Shown: positions 8,841-18,055, counted from the first letter of the stretch. The stretch is 64,000 nt of DNA from Pseudanabaena sp. Salubria-1 (GCA_023336205.1 JALQCR010000014.1:62001-126000); one strand, 5' to 3'. The notes: generated by a model from the letters alone, not told the origin. A program made the numbers and translations.

Positions 8841-9883
8841 CACACACCTCGGAAACCGATCGCAGTATCCATTTTTTCGATGTCAGTAGATTTAGCAACT
8901 TTTTGCTTCATCTTGCCTTGGTGTTGATTGCCAATAAAATTCAAGATAACCCCAATGATTAATAAACTTAAACCATAATATTGAGCTAGGGTGGGAACTT
9001 GACTCAAAATCACGTAAGCCATAAAAATTGAGAGAATCGGATTTAGCGAAGTTGCTAAATTAAGTTCTGTTGGGGTAGCTTTTTTTAAACCTTCAAGCCA
9101 ACAAAGCCTAGCAATCACAACGATTACCAGTGCATAGAGGAGCATCCATTGCCAAAGTAAAGGAGTAAAAGCATCAGCAAAATGTTCTTTCCCATAAAAA
9201 ACATTGGCAATTACAAAGAAAATTACGGTTCCCAATAGATTGCGATAAATCGTGAAAATCCCTAAAGGAATAGATTGCAGTTGTAGCTTGTTAGTAACTG
9301 ACGAAATAGCAGTAATAACAGATGCGATCGCTATAAAAATTTCGCCAGTTCCAATCTGGAATCCTGCCATCGTCATCATTGTTCCTACTCCTCCTAAAAG
9401 GATAGTAACTACCACACCACCAAAGGAAGCCACGGAACCTGCAATTGTCCAAACATCGAGCCTGAGTCCCAACAGCCAAACACTCAATACAAGCGTTAAG
9501 ATTGGCTCAATCCGACCAATTAAAACAACATTAGCAATACTTGTATTGCCAATCGCCGTCAATATCAAAGCAGGGGCGATCGCACCAGTGAAAATACTCG
9601 TAATAGTTAAACTAATCCAATCTTTGCGCGTAATTGATTTGAGAATTGTTGGACTCCAGTCACGGTAAAAGAGCGGAATCATTAATCCCAATCCGCAAAT
9701 ATTGCCAACAAATAGAACATTACAGAGGGAAATAGGATTTCTGCCATCGATTAAATTATGTAGCCCAATGTCATTGAGTATCCGCGTAATTGAGTTAGAG
9801 GATGCAAAAATCAAAACAGCAATAGCGAGATAAATCGAACTAGGGATACGGTTTAAAGTAGCTTGGATATTACTAATTTTCAT
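8840..9883 (-). CDS. EamA/DMT-superfamily membrane transporter
   Basis: 347 residues with about ten hydrophobic segments arranged as two EamA halves (about 20-155 and 180-320). The second half carries the typical ATPTELNLATSLNPILSIFMAY region before the last helices. DMT-family proteins export or import small metabolites in the inner membrane; the substrate cannot be told from sequence. The C-terminus is a soluble, Lys-rich tail (GKMKQKVAKSTDIEKM). It shares its 3' terminator hairpin with glgB. Confidence 0.85.
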   Translation of the reverse strand: MKISNIQATLNRIPSSIYLAIAVLIFASSNSITRILNDIGLHNLIDGRNPISLCNVLFVGNICGLGLMIPLFYRDWSPTILKSITRKDWISLTITSIFTGAIAPALILTAIGNTSIANVVLIGRIEPILTLVLSVWLLGLRLDVWTIAGSVASFGGVVVTILLGGVGTMMTMAGFQIGTGEIFIAIASVITAISSVTNKLQLQSIPLGIFTIYRNLLGTVIFFVIANVFYGKEHFADAFTPLLWQWMLLYALVIVVIARLCWLEGLKKATPTELNLATSLNPILSIFMAYVILSQVPTLAQYYGLSLLIIGVILNFIGNQHQGKMKQKVAKSTDIEKMDTAIGFRGV

Positions 9884-9926
9884 TACTGCATTTTGCGATT
9901 TGATGGGCTACAAAATTTTTATGTTT

Positions 9927-10715
9927 TCAATTTACCCAAGGGAAACTAAAAATATAAGAATTTACTAGAGAGGATGGTAGAGTTTGAGTGGGTAGAGTTG
10001 GAACATAAAATGCTGTGGATTTAGGACAGGTTCTAGTTTTAGAATCACATTGGCGAAGATACTCTTTTTGCCAAGTATAAGGAATTGAGAGTAAGTCTCT
10101 AGAACCAGTCATTCCCTGTCCGACAAAGAGAAGTAAAGCAAAACAATTAAGAATGATATGGATATTTCGCCAGCGATTTTGTTTATCCTTATAAATATCT
10201 TGAGTAATAGCAACCGAAATAATCATTAATATCGCAGAGGCAATACCATAATAATAATGAGAAAAGAACCACTCATTATCCCGTCTAAAAACTTCTGGCT
10301 GTGCTCCCAACACAATTAAGCCAACCGATGTTAAAGCTGCAAAAACATTGCGCCAGATTTTGACTTTTGCTTTAAACAAGAAGGTAAATGAAGCAGTTGT
10401 GGCGATGAAAATAGCTACTACAGAAAAAGCTCGTAAAGAATCTTTGGAGAAGATATCATTTTTGAGAAACTTGGAAAAAATCGGATAAGCCATACCCAAT
10501 AGGGCAACACCTACGACTGAAATACTCAACCAATTACCGATCGCTACATGCTCAGATCCTACAATTGGGGGAATCTTGCTTTTTTCGCCATCAATGACTT
10601 GCAAACGGCGCTGGCGAACCAACCAAGCACGATTTACCACAATACCAATCAAAGGAAATACAACAATAACAGCGATCGCAGGATGTACTAAAGCAAAAAA
10701 GTCTTCCAGTTCCAT
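9927..10715 (-). CDS. DUF4079-family membrane protein
   Basis: 262 residues with about five to six membrane segments. LVHPAIAVIVVFPLIGIVVN at the N-terminus, and the C-terminal HIILNCFALLLFVGQGMTGS followed by RDLLSIPYTWQKEYLRQC, match the DUF4079 pattern of cyanobacteria and chloroplast relatives. Two Cys pairs lie after the last helix (LRQCDSKTRTC). The function of the family is unknown; conserved His residues in the helices have led to suggestions of heme or redox binding, which I cannot confirm here. Confidence 0.7.
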   Translation of the reverse strand: MELEDFFALVHPAIAVIVVFPLIGIVVNRAWLVRQRRLQVIDGEKSKIPPIVGSEHVAIGNWLSISVVGVALLGMAYPIFSKFLKNDIFSKDSLRAFSVVAIFIATTASFTFLFKAKVKIWRNVFAALTSVGLIVLGAQPEVFRRDNEWFFSHYYYGIASAILMIISVAITQDIYKDKQNRWRNIHIILNCFALLLFVGQGMTGSRDLLSIPYTWQKEYLRQCDSKTRTCPKSTAFYVPTLPTQTLPSSLVNSYIFSFPWVN

Positions 10716-10792
10716 AGTCTTAATCCACGAATTAATATAGTAATTTTCACATTAATTCTCTTCTTTGTACAAAGGATTTTTTCTGAAAGCAA

Positions 10793-10826
10793 AAAAGAGA
10801 TGTCGGGATTTTCCGACATCTCTTTT
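10793..10826. terminator. Hairpin, probable terminator
   Basis: 14-bp perfect arms (AAAAGAGATGTCGG) around a 6-nt loop. It abuts the TA of the neighbouring MITE and lies downstream of the minus-strand gene ending at 10947. Confidence 0.65.
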
Positions 10827-10928
10827 ACAATAATTCCTAATCAAAAGATCCAATAATCAGCTTAAAAGTGCTGCCTTGCAGCACTTTTAAGCTGATTATT
10901 GGATCGGGTTTGAGCACGAAGCGTTGTA
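10826..10928. repeat. MITE-like element (about 105-bp family), copy 1
   Basis: 103 bp bounded by TA dinucleotides. The right end read inward, TACAACGCTTCGTGCTCAAA, resembles the other two copies (17293-17397 and 53998-54102). The centre is a long palindrome (GATCCAATAATCAGC and AAAAGTGCTG arms). TA flanks and end sequence point to IS630-type mobilisation. Confidence 0.65.
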
Positions 10929-10946
10929 AAAGTAATTACTGTAAGT

Positions 10947-11228
10947 TTAAGAAGCATTGGCAACTAAGCGATCGCGCAAGTTTACATGATTTACTGCATG
11001 GGGATAATCATGTTTCCATGTGAGTGCATGTAAAAACGTAGGCAGTTCAATTTTGCTAGTGGGAACTATGTCTATAGTCTGAGATTGACGCTGGATGTCC
11101 AAAGATTTAATAACATCTTGAGAATCATTTTCCAAGTCAGTCAAGACCTGTAAAGCCAGATGGAGGTGCGCTTCTAGATATTTAATACGATTTTGCAATG
11201 CCGCAATAGTGGCTTCTTCGGTATTCAT
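10947..11228 (-). CDS. Small hypothetical protein, coiled-coil N-terminus
   Basis: 93 residues. Residues 1-45 form a likely coiled coil (AALQNRIKYLEAHLHLALQV). The C-terminal half has no recognised motif (FLHALTWKHDYPHAVNHVN). AGGTTATATT-type purine stretch precedes the ATG. No family recognised. It is divergent from the large histidine kinase gene. Confidence 0.55.
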   Translation of the reverse strand: MNTEEATIAALQNRIKYLEAHLHLALQVLTDLENDSQDVIKSLDIQRQSQTIDIVPTSKIELPTFLHALTWKHDYPHAVNHVNLRDRLVANAS

Positions 11229-11387
11229 AATATAACCTCCATCAGTTGACCATTACTGATTTTTATTAGTCCAAATCTGTGAAACAGAGTCTAGTTCTTA
11301 TCACCGTAAATCATCATCCTACAAAAGGATGATACTCATACAGCACCTTACAGCTATTCTCATATAGCAATTTAAGGTTTGCTTAGG

Positions 11388-11450
11388 ACATAAAACCCAA
11401 GTAAATGAAGGCGGCACGAAGTGCCGCCTTCATTTACTTGGGTTTTATGT
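11388..11450. repeat. 30-bp-arm perfect palindrome between divergent genes
   Basis: Arms of 30 bp match perfectly (left arm starts ACATAAAACCCAAGTAAATG), loop GAA, core GGCGGCAC. Both flanking genes are transcribed away from it, so it is not a simple terminator for either. Confidence 0.85.
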
Positions 11451-11502
11451 TGATTGCATTTTATAATGACTTCAAGGTGTTTTTCTTGTTTACATAAATT
11501 GA

Positions 11503-14500
11503 ATGAACAAATTCATAGCTAACTCTGAACGTAAAGTCTTAATCATCACAGATAGCTATGACGAGCTTGTTTATAGGCAGCTTTTACCATCTGCCGACAC
11601 GAATATCATAGAGCATCGTCAAAATCGCTACCAAATTCACCAATGCGAATCTCCCTTATTAAAATCTTTAGAAATTTATCTTCAAGAAGATCCTGACTGC
11701 ATTTTACTAGACTGGGAGTTGCCAAATCTAGATAGGGAAAAGATTTTACAACTATTGAATTCCAAACAAATCCCCATAGTAATTTTGGTAAGTGCAGCAA
11801 ACGAGGAATTAATATCTCTGGTTGAGCAAGATTATCAGGATTATCTAGTTAAAGAAACTCTCACTAAGGAATTAATTTTCTCTGCGTTGCGAAATGCGAT
11901 CGCCCAAGAGGAACAAAAACAAAACCTCATTCACAATCGCTCAGAAGCATTGCAGGAAAAGCAAAATCGCCAGAAAGTGGAGCTGTCTCTTCAGGAGAGT
12001 CAGCAATTTATTCAGAAAATTGCTGAAGCATCACCCAATATTCTTTATCTTTATAACGTTCAAGAGCAGCGAAATATTTACTCAAACCGTGAGATTTATT
12101 CAACACTTGGCTATACAACAGCGGAAGTTCAGGAAATGGGAGCCAATCTCTTCCACAATCTCATGCATCCAGAAGATCTAGATAAAGTGGCTACCAACTT
12201 AGAGTTGATTTGTGCTGCTGCCGATGGGGAAATCATTGATATGGAGTATCGGATGAGACACGCCGATGGAGAATGGCGATGGCTTTACAGTCGTAACTCT
12301 GTATTTAGTAGAGATGAGAGGGGTGAAGTACTTATAACAATTGGGACAGCACAGGATATTACCGATCGCAAACTTGCCGAGATCCAAGTACAACAGCAGA
12401 CAAAGCACCAGAGCCTTATAAGTAGTATCTCACGGCGTATTCGCGCCTCCCTTAATCTCGAAGAAATTCTCAATACAACGGTTGCCGAAATACACCAAGT
12501 CTTGCAATCAGATCGGGTTTTAGTCTGTCAAATATATGCCGATAGGACTAGAGCCGTAATCGCGGAATCTGTCTCTCCTAGATTTGCTTCAATGCTAGAT
12601 AATCTCTACTTTGAAGAAACTCTTTCCGAAGAAATATATGACAGTTACTTAAATGGAGAAATATATTCTTTAGAGGATATTGAGACTGGATCTATCCCAC
12701 CTTGTTTACTAGAGCCACTCCAAGAACTTGAAGTTAGAGCCAAACTTGTCGTACCAATTCTTCAGGATCAACAACTTTGGGGAATGCTGATAGTCCATCA
12801 ATGCGATCGCCCTCGGCGTTGGCAAGAATGGGAAATAGATCTATTACAACAACTATCTAGTCGATTTGCGATCGCCATTCAAAGAGCCAACCTATTCAAT
12901 CAACTGCAACTAGAACTCCAAGAGCGTCAGCTTGCTGAAATTTTTATCCGTCAGCAAGCTGACAAGGAAACTTTACTGCATGAAATCATGCAACGAATTC
13001 GACAATCATTGGATTTGCATACTATTTTTGATACGGCTACATCAGAAATTCGCCAATTTCTACAAGCAGATCGGGTGGGAATCTTCAAATTTGCTACAGA
13101 CTTAAAGTTTACTGATGGCGAATTTGTCGCTGAATCTGTAGCACCCGAATTTAATTCAGTTGTTGCGGCTAAATTCCATGATGATTGCTTTGGTGGAGAA
13201 TATGCTCAATCTTATTATCACGGAAGATTTCAAGCTGTAGATGATATCTATAAAGCAGGGCTTCATCAATGCCATATTGATATTTTGTCAGTATTTCAAA
13301 TTCGCGCAAACCTAGTCATGCCATTACTAAATGGTAATAATTTGTGGGGACTGCTCTGTATTCATCAATGTTCAGCCCCTCGTCATTGGGAAACAGAAGA
13401 AATTACTTTAGTTCAGCAAATTAGTCATCAACTTGCGATCGCAATTCAACAAGCTAGCGTGTATCAGCAACTACAGCTAGAATTACGCGATCGCCAACGT
13501 GCTGAACTGCTAATTCGTCAGCAAGCGGTTCGAGAATCTTTGCTACACGATCTCATGCAGAGAATTCGTCAATCCCTTGATTTGCATACTATTTTTGATA
13601 CCGCGACCCTAGAAATCCATCAATTCCTCCAAGCTGATCGAGTTTGCATTTACAAATTTACGCCCAACACTAATTTTAATGATGGTGAATTTGTTGCTGA
13701 ATCTGTAGTTGATGAATTTGATTCAGTTATCACAGCTAAGCTTCATGAGGATCGCTTCGGGGGAGAATATGCCGAATCATATCGTCTCGGTAGATTTCAG
13801 GCTGTAGATGATATATACAATGCAGGGCTTACGCCATGTCATATTGATATTTTGGCATTGTTTCAAATTCGGGCAAACTTAATCGTTCCAATACTAAATG
13901 GGAATGATTTGTGGGGACTACTCTGTATTCATCAATGTTCAGCCCCTCGTCACTGGGAAGCAGAGGAAGTTAGCTTAGTTCAGCAAATCAGTAATCAACT
14001 AGCGATCGCGATTCAACAAGCTAGCCTGTATCAGCAGGTGCAGGAAGAACTCGCGGACAAAGAAGCGCTATACCTGCAATTAGCTAACGAACTGCATCAG
14101 AAAAAAGTGTTGCTTAAAGAAGTGCATCATCGGGTCAAAAACAATTTGCAAGTAATGTCTAGCCTTCTCAGAATGCAGTTTCGCAAAACCACCCCTGAAT
14201 TAAAAATCTTGATTGAAGAATATCAAAATCGTATTCAGTCTATGGCGCTAATTCATGCCCAACTCCATAACAACGAAGATCTTGCTAACATCAACTTCCG
14301 AGAATATATTTCTGACTTAATGGCTAATCTGTTTCAATGCTATGTCAATCATTCAGAAAATATTGAATATAAATTGGATGTTATGAATATTTTCTTGCCT
14401 CTAGAGCAATCAATCTCTCTAGGGCTAATCATCAACGAATTAATATCAAATACCTTGAAATATGCTTTTCCTAGTGGATATGGTGAAATCAATATTCAGT

Positions 14501-14673
14501 TAACGCAAGCTGAACATCAATATCATTTAATAGTAGCTGATGATGGTATTGGTCTCCCTCCGAACCTTGACTTAGCAAACACAGAGAGTTTAGGTATGCA
14601 GTTAGTCCATAGCTTAACAGACCAACTTGAAGGAACACTCGCCAATTCAAGGATGAAATGCAACGGGTTCTGA
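11503..14673 (+). CDS. Multi-domain sensor histidine kinase (REC-PAS-GAF-GAF-GAF-HisKA_2-HATPase), 3' end cut by IS30
   Basis: Order of domains: degenerate receiver (1-135, CILLDWELPN), PAS (165-290, LGYTTAEVQEMG), three GAF domains (305-460, 490-650, 680-840), HisKA_2 with LLKEVHHRVKNNLQVMSS near 870 (phospho-His), and HATPase_c (NELISNTLKYAF N-box, VADDGIGLP G1). GAF2 and GAF3 are near-copies about 188 residues apart, an internal duplication. The host coding sequence ends at 14639 where IS30 copy 2 enters; the frame reads 11 codons into the IS ([10 protein letters not shown]) and stops at 14673. Removing the IS and one ACT duplication restores 17 further codons ending GTKFQVFFPVV. The lost strand is the last one of the ATPase fold, so activity may be reduced. 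Confidence 0.9.
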   Translation: MNKFIANSERKVLIITDSYDELVYRQLLPSADTNIIEHRQNRYQIHQCESPLLKSLEIYLQEDPDCILLDWELPNLDREKILQLLNSKQIPIVILVSAANEELISLVEQDYQDYLVKETLTKELIFSALRNAIAQEEQKQNLIHNRSEALQEKQNRQKVELSLQESQQFIQKIAEASPNILYLYNVQEQRNIYSNREIYSTLGYTTAEVQEMGANLFHNLMHPEDLDKVATNLELICAAADGEIIDMEYRMRHADGEWRWLYSRNSVFSRDERGEVLITIGTAQDITDRKLAEIQVQQQTKHQSLISSISRRIRASLNLEEILNTTVAEIHQVLQSDRVLVCQIYADRTRAVIAESVSPRFASMLDNLYFEETLSEEIYDSYLNGEIYSLEDIETGSIPPCLLEPLQELEVRAKLVVPILQDQQLWGMLIVHQCDRPRRWQEWEIDLLQQLSSRFAIAIQRANLFNQLQLELQERQLAEIFIRQQADKETLLHEIMQRIRQSLDLHTIFDTATSEIRQFLQADRVGIFKFATDLKFTDGEFVAESVAPEFNSVVAAKFHDDCFGGEYAQSYYHGRFQAVDDIYKAGLHQCHIDILSVFQIRANLVMPLLNGNNLWGLLCIHQCSAPRHWETEEITLVQQISHQLAIAIQQASVYQQLQLELRDRQRAELLIRQQAVRESLLHDLMQRIRQSLDLHTIFDTATLEIHQFLQADRVCIYKFTPNTNFNDGEFVAESVVDEFDSVITAKLHEDRFGGEYAESYRLGRFQAVDDIYNAGLTPCHIDILALFQIRANLIVPILNGNDLWGLLCIHQCSAPRHWEAEEVSLVQQISNQLAIAIQQASLYQQVQEELADKEALYLQLANELHQKKVLLKEVHHRVKNNLQVMSSLLRMQFRKTTPELKILIEEYQNRIQSMALIHAQLHNNEDLANINFREYISDLMANLFQCYVNHSENIEYKLDVMNIFLPLEQSISLGLIINELISNTLKYAFPSGYGEINIQLTQAEHQYHLIVADDGIGLPPNLDLANTESLGMQLVHSLTDQLEGTLANSRMKCNGF

Positions 14674-15726
14674 TGAAGCAAAGAATACTTCGTAAGGAGT
14701 ACGATAGTCAAGTGATTTTCTGGGTCTGTGATTGATCAAATTCACTGCCTTCTGAAAGTCCTCTTCTTTCACGATTTTAAAGTTTGTACTTTTGGGATAG
14801 AACTCTCTAATTAATCCATTGGTGTGTTCATTCAATCCACGTTCCCATGAATGATATGGATTCGCAAAGAAGGTCTCTAGTTTCAATCTTTCAGATAGCT
14901 TCTCATGCCCACAGAATTCTCTTCCATTATCAAAGGTCATTGTCTTTCGAGATGTTGATTCTATAGGCTCAAATAGATTGAATGTCACTCTGTTTATCTC
15001 ATCCATCGTCTTGTTCTTAGCTAGTCCAGCAAGTAAATACTTCGATGCTTTATCAACATGCGTAACTACGATACCTGTGTGGTTGCACCCGATTACCGTA
15101 TCACTTTCCCAATGTCCAATCTCTGTTTTTAAATCTGCAATCTTCGGTCGATTCTCTATCCCTACCCTATTGGGAATGCCACCTCGCTTCTGATGGCGAC
15201 CTTTGCGCCTTCGTTGCTTTTGCTTCTGCCTCAGATATTGTTGATATATTCCCATCTCTTGATGGTTTGCATAGATCATCAGATAAATCGTCTCATAGCT
15301 GATTTTACCTAGCCCCTCCCTTTCCATTCTCCCTGCTAGTTGCTCTGGGCTGTGGTGTTGCTCTAACCGTTGTTTGACTTCGGCGATCGTCTCAGCACTG
15401 ATGCTCTGAAATCTTACCTTTGCTTGTTTCCGTCTTGCTTTCATCAGGGCAACCGCAGTATCTGGCAAATAGCCAATCTGTCGCTCGTCTGTATTGCGCG
15501 ATAACTCTCTTGAAATCGTACTTTTGTTTCGCTTCAAGCGACGACCTATCTCTGATACAGATAATTGCTCAATTACTCTTAGTTTATACAGTTCACTTCT
15601 TTCTGTGGTGGTAAGATGGACAAAGCTCATGAGGGTATCCTAATTATTGTGATTAATATCAGAATATCCTTATGAGTCCCTTTACGCAAAGATCTCTAGG
15701 TGTTGCATTTCATCCTTGAATTGGCG
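14640..15726 (-). mobile_element. IS30-family insertion sequence, copy 2 (inside histidine kinase gene)
   Basis: 1087 bp with the same ends as copy 1; 3-bp target duplication ACT at 14637-14639 and 15727-15729. It is oriented opposite to the host gene it interrupts. Confidence 0.96.
14647..15630 (-). CDS. IS30-family transposase (copy 2)
   Basis: Intact 327-residue frame, protein identical to the transposases of IS30 copies 1, 3 and 4 (HTH units at the N-terminus, catalytic Asp in GHWESDTVIG and TFDNGREF, Glu in HSWERGLNE). Confidence 0.95.
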   Translation of the reverse strand: MSFVHLTTTERSELYKLRVIEQLSVSEIGRRLKRNKSTISRELSRNTDERQIGYLPDTAVALMKARRKQAKVRFQSISAETIAEVKQRLEQHHSPEQLAGRMEREGLGKISYETIYLMIYANHQEMGIYQQYLRQKQKQRRRKGRHQKRGGIPNRVGIENRPKIADLKTEIGHWESDTVIGCNHTGIVVTHVDKASKYLLAGLAKNKTMDEINRVTFNLFEPIESTSRKTMTFDNGREFCGHEKLSERLKLETFFANPYHSWERGLNEHTNGLIREFYPKSTNFKIVKEEDFQKAVNLINHRPRKSLDYRTPYEVFFASSEPVAFHP

Positions 15727-15784
15727 ACTTCTATATAATGGTGAGAAGGGAACGAAGTTTCAAGTATTTTTTCCTGTAGTCTAA
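15727..15784 (+). pseudogene. Severed 3' end of the histidine kinase gene
   Basis: After the ACT duplication the sequence reads, in the frame of the kinase, LYNGEKGTKFQVFFPVV and TAA at 15782-15784. This is the expected final beta-strand of a HATPase domain. It has no start of its own. Confidence 0.9.
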
Positions 15785-15817
15785 AGTTGATCGCTTTCAC
15801 CGTATAGAGACCTCTAA

Positions 15818-15860
15818 AATCAGCGAGAAATAAACTAGAAAAGCTTATTTCTCGCTGATT
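15818..15860. terminator. Hairpin terminator of the original histidine kinase gene
   Basis: 16-bp perfect arms (AATCAGCGAGAAATAA), 11-nt loop, 34 bp after the kinase's original stop codon. Confidence 0.7.
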
Positions 15861-16186
15861 ATTACCATCTCATATATTTTATGAGGGTATCTCTATGCTA
15901 TAGCATTAATATATCTATATAATGTAGACTATAAACATAAAAAATAATTATAAATGTAGTTTAGAAGTTTACTTTAGCAAGCGAAAATTGGGCGTATGAC
16001 ACTTGTATAAATAAGTGTTTATACTTAATAGCAGAACACATATAACAATCCTAAATTACTTTCTAATCCTAGATTATTTATGAGAGAGCTATCCTTAGTG
16101 AATCTGCAAAAGTAACATGCTGCCAATAAAATTTACTCTTTCGATTGCATAATAGTAAACCTCTGCTTAATAAAGAGGGCTAAACA
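15861..16186. other. Intergenic region before the response-regulator/kinase gene
   Basis: 326 bp, AT-rich, no gene. It holds a small inverted repeat at 16005-16024 (GTATAAA, 6-nt spacer, TTTATAC) that could be an operator. AGAGGG at 16174-16179 is the likely ribosome-binding site of the TTG start at 16187. Confidence 0.5.
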
Positions 16187-17287
16187 TTGAGTATCCAAGT
16201 AGTAATAGTTGAAGATGAGAGACTTGTCGCACAAGATATTACCCAAATACTAAAGGATGAAGGATATATTGTTTGCGCGATCGCTTCCGATGGGGAAACT
16301 GCAATCAAAAAAATCTTAGAATTTTCTCCCGATTTAGTCTTGCTAGATATTCGGATCAAAGGAGAAATAGATGGTATTGATGTTGCCAAGTTCGTTCAAT
16401 CTTTCTGTGATATCCCCATCGTTTATCTGTCAGCTTTCTCAGATACAGAAACTTTAAAACGGGCTCAACTGACTAATCCGATGGGATATGTGGTTAAACC
16501 ATTTCGTAGTGAGCAACTCCTAACGACTGTCAAGATCGCCTTAACAACGCATAGCTCCAAACAAGATAAAAATCAAGAGCCACAGATCAAAAGCAAATTC
16601 CTCTCAATTATTAGAGATGAACTTCGCAACCCTCTCAATGCAATTTTAGGCTTCTCAGAATGTTTAAAAGAAGAGATGCTTGGCTCCGTTAATGTCGAGC
16701 AAGTAGAGGCTTTGCAAGTTATTAATAGTAGCGGCAATCATTTATTAAGACTGATTAACAACATCATCGATTTATCAATGCTAGAATCTGGGCAGTTTAA
16801 TTTACAGCTTGGACTGATGTCTATCTCTTCAACCTGTCATGTTATTGTAGAACATATTCAAAAGGATGCTGTCAACAAGCAAATTAATCTTGAAACCAAA
16901 ATTCAAGATGATCTTCCCTTACTGCTGTTAGATGAACGACGTATTTTTAAGGTTCTAGTTGATTTACTTGAAAACGCGATAAAATTTACCCCAGAAAATG
17001 GACATGTTACTTTGGAAGTAATCCATGAACAGCAAATTGAGCAAAAGTCTTTTATTCGGATTGCCATTACTGATACAGGTATTGGCATTTCTCCAGAAAA
17101 TCTTCATCAATTATTTCAACCCTTCAATCAAGCTGATACTAGTCTCAACCGTAAATATAGTGGTATGGGGCTGGGGCTAGCTTCTGTCAAACGAGTTATT
17201 GAATTGCACGGGGGCAGAATAGAAGTAACTAGTGAATTGGGTGTGGGAAGTTGCTTTACAGTTTATTTACCTTGTGGTCAAGCGTGA
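16187..17287 (+). CDS. Hybrid response regulator / histidine-kinase-like protein lacking the phospho-accepting His
   Basis: 366 residues from TTG 16187, supported by AGAGGG 8 bp upstream. Receiver domain at 1-120: acidic pair in VEDERL, acceptor Asp in LLDIR (54), Lys in VVKPF. The dimerisation helix reads KFLSIIRDELRNPLNAIL (137-154): where HisKA domains have SHELR, this has RDELR, so the His is an Asp (codon GAT at 16616-16618). The ATPase domain keeps DLLENAIKFTP (N box), ITDTGIGIS (G1), LFQPFNQAD (F box) and GMGLGLASVKRVIELHGG (G2). It may bind ATP but cannot autophosphorylate at the usual site. Its position just after the large kinase suggests the same pathway. Confidence 0.88.
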   Translation: MSIQVVIVEDERLVAQDITQILKDEGYIVCAIASDGETAIKKILEFSPDLVLLDIRIKGEIDGIDVAKFVQSFCDIPIVYLSAFSDTETLKRAQLTNPMGYVVKPFRSEQLLTTVKIALTTHSSKQDKNQEPQIKSKFLSIIRDELRNPLNAILGFSECLKEEMLGSVNVEQVEALQVINSSGNHLLRLINNIIDLSMLESGQFNLQLGLMSISSTCHVIVEHIQKDAVNKQINLETKIQDDLPLLLLDERRIFKVLVDLLENAIKFTPENGHVTLEVIHEQQIEQKSFIRIAITDTGIGISPENLHQLFQPFNQADTSLNRKYSGMGLGLASVKRVIELHGGRIEVTSELGVGSCFTVYLPCGQA

Positions 17288-17292
17288 TCACT

Positions 17293-17397
17293 TACAGCGC
17301 TTTGTGCTCAAACCAGAACCAATAAATTTTTTAAAACTGTTGCAAAGCAACAGTTTTAAAAAATTTATTGTGGTTCATTTGATCGAAAATAGCTGTA
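17293..17397. repeat. MITE-like element (about 105-bp family), copy 2
   Basis: 105 bp between TA dinucleotides. One end reads TACAGCGCTTTGTGCTCAAA, the other (inward) TACAGCTATTTTCGATCAAA followed by TGAACCACA. The centre is a palindrome with ACTGTTGC core. Same length as copy 3. Confidence 0.75.
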
Positions 17398-17455
17398 TAT
17401 CTTTAATCAGTCAGGACGCGCTATAAAGTTTTAAAGCCAATGAAGGTAATGCTAA

Positions 17456-17977
17456 ATGATATTTGCGGTTGATGTTGATTATCGAAGTGGGAAGGCGGTA
17501 GCAGCAGGAATTGTCTTTCATGATTGGGAAGCCCATACACCTGACAGCACATTTATCACTCAAACCGATCAAGTTGCGGAGTATCAACCAGGCGAGTTTT
17601 ATAAACGCGAGATGCCAATTATTTTGCTGCTTTTAGAAAACCTCCCCCAACTCCCCACAATCATTGTGATTGATGGTTATGTCTATCTCGATCGCTATCA
17701 AAAAGCTGGGTTAGGTTATCACCTATACAATGCACTGGATGCTCAAGCTACTGTAATTGGCGTAGCCAAAAGTCGCTACAAAGATATACCGACAGAAGCT
17801 GAGGTGTTTAGAAATGATAGTCATCGTCCACTATATGTAACTGCGATCGGTATTGAGGAATCTAAAGCAAGGGATTGTATAAAAAAAATGCACGGTAATC
17901 ATCGATTACCAACAATACTAAAAGCTGTAGATAGGCTTTGCCGAGATTCTCTATTAATCCCAAACCCAAGCCTGTAA
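17456..17977 (+). CDS. nfi: Endonuclease V family protein (deoxyinosine repair)
   Basis: 173 residues, shorter than E. coli Nfi (about 220) but with the core intact: AVDVDYRSG (catalytic Asp, 4-12), YQPGEFYKREMPII (the Y-PG-...-RE-P motif with Glu, about 43-57), IIVIDGYVYLD (Asp, 69-79), and VIGVAKSRYKD (101-111). The usual DGxG is DGYV here. EndoV cuts DNA 3' to deoxyinosine; some homologues act on RNA. The last four codons and stop lie inside a 59-bp perfect palindrome, so the 3' end has been shaped by that repeat. Confidence 0.82.
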   Translation: MIFAVDVDYRSGKAVAAGIVFHDWEAHTPDSTFITQTDQVAEYQPGEFYKREMPIILLLLENLPQLPTIIVIDGYVYLDRYQKAGLGYHLYNALDAQATVIGVAKSRYKDIPTEAEVFRNDSHRPLYVTAIGIEESKARDCIKKMHGNHRLPTILKAVDRLCRDSLLIPNPSL

Positions 17978-18019
17978 GGTTGCGCCCCGCAGGGGCGCAA
18001 CCTTACAGGCTTGGGTTTG
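17961..18019. repeat. 28-bp-arm perfect palindrome overlapping the end of nfi
   Basis: Arms of 28 bp (left arm begins CAAACCCAAGCCTGTAAGG, core TTGCGCCCC), loop GCA. It contains the stop codon of nfi. Its outer sequence plus the 3' flank TCTGCACAGGTACTTA is shared, inverted, with the palindrome at 59673-59732. Confidence 0.88.
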
Positions 18020-18055
18020 TTTCTGCACAGGTACTTATAGATAAAATGACAACAT

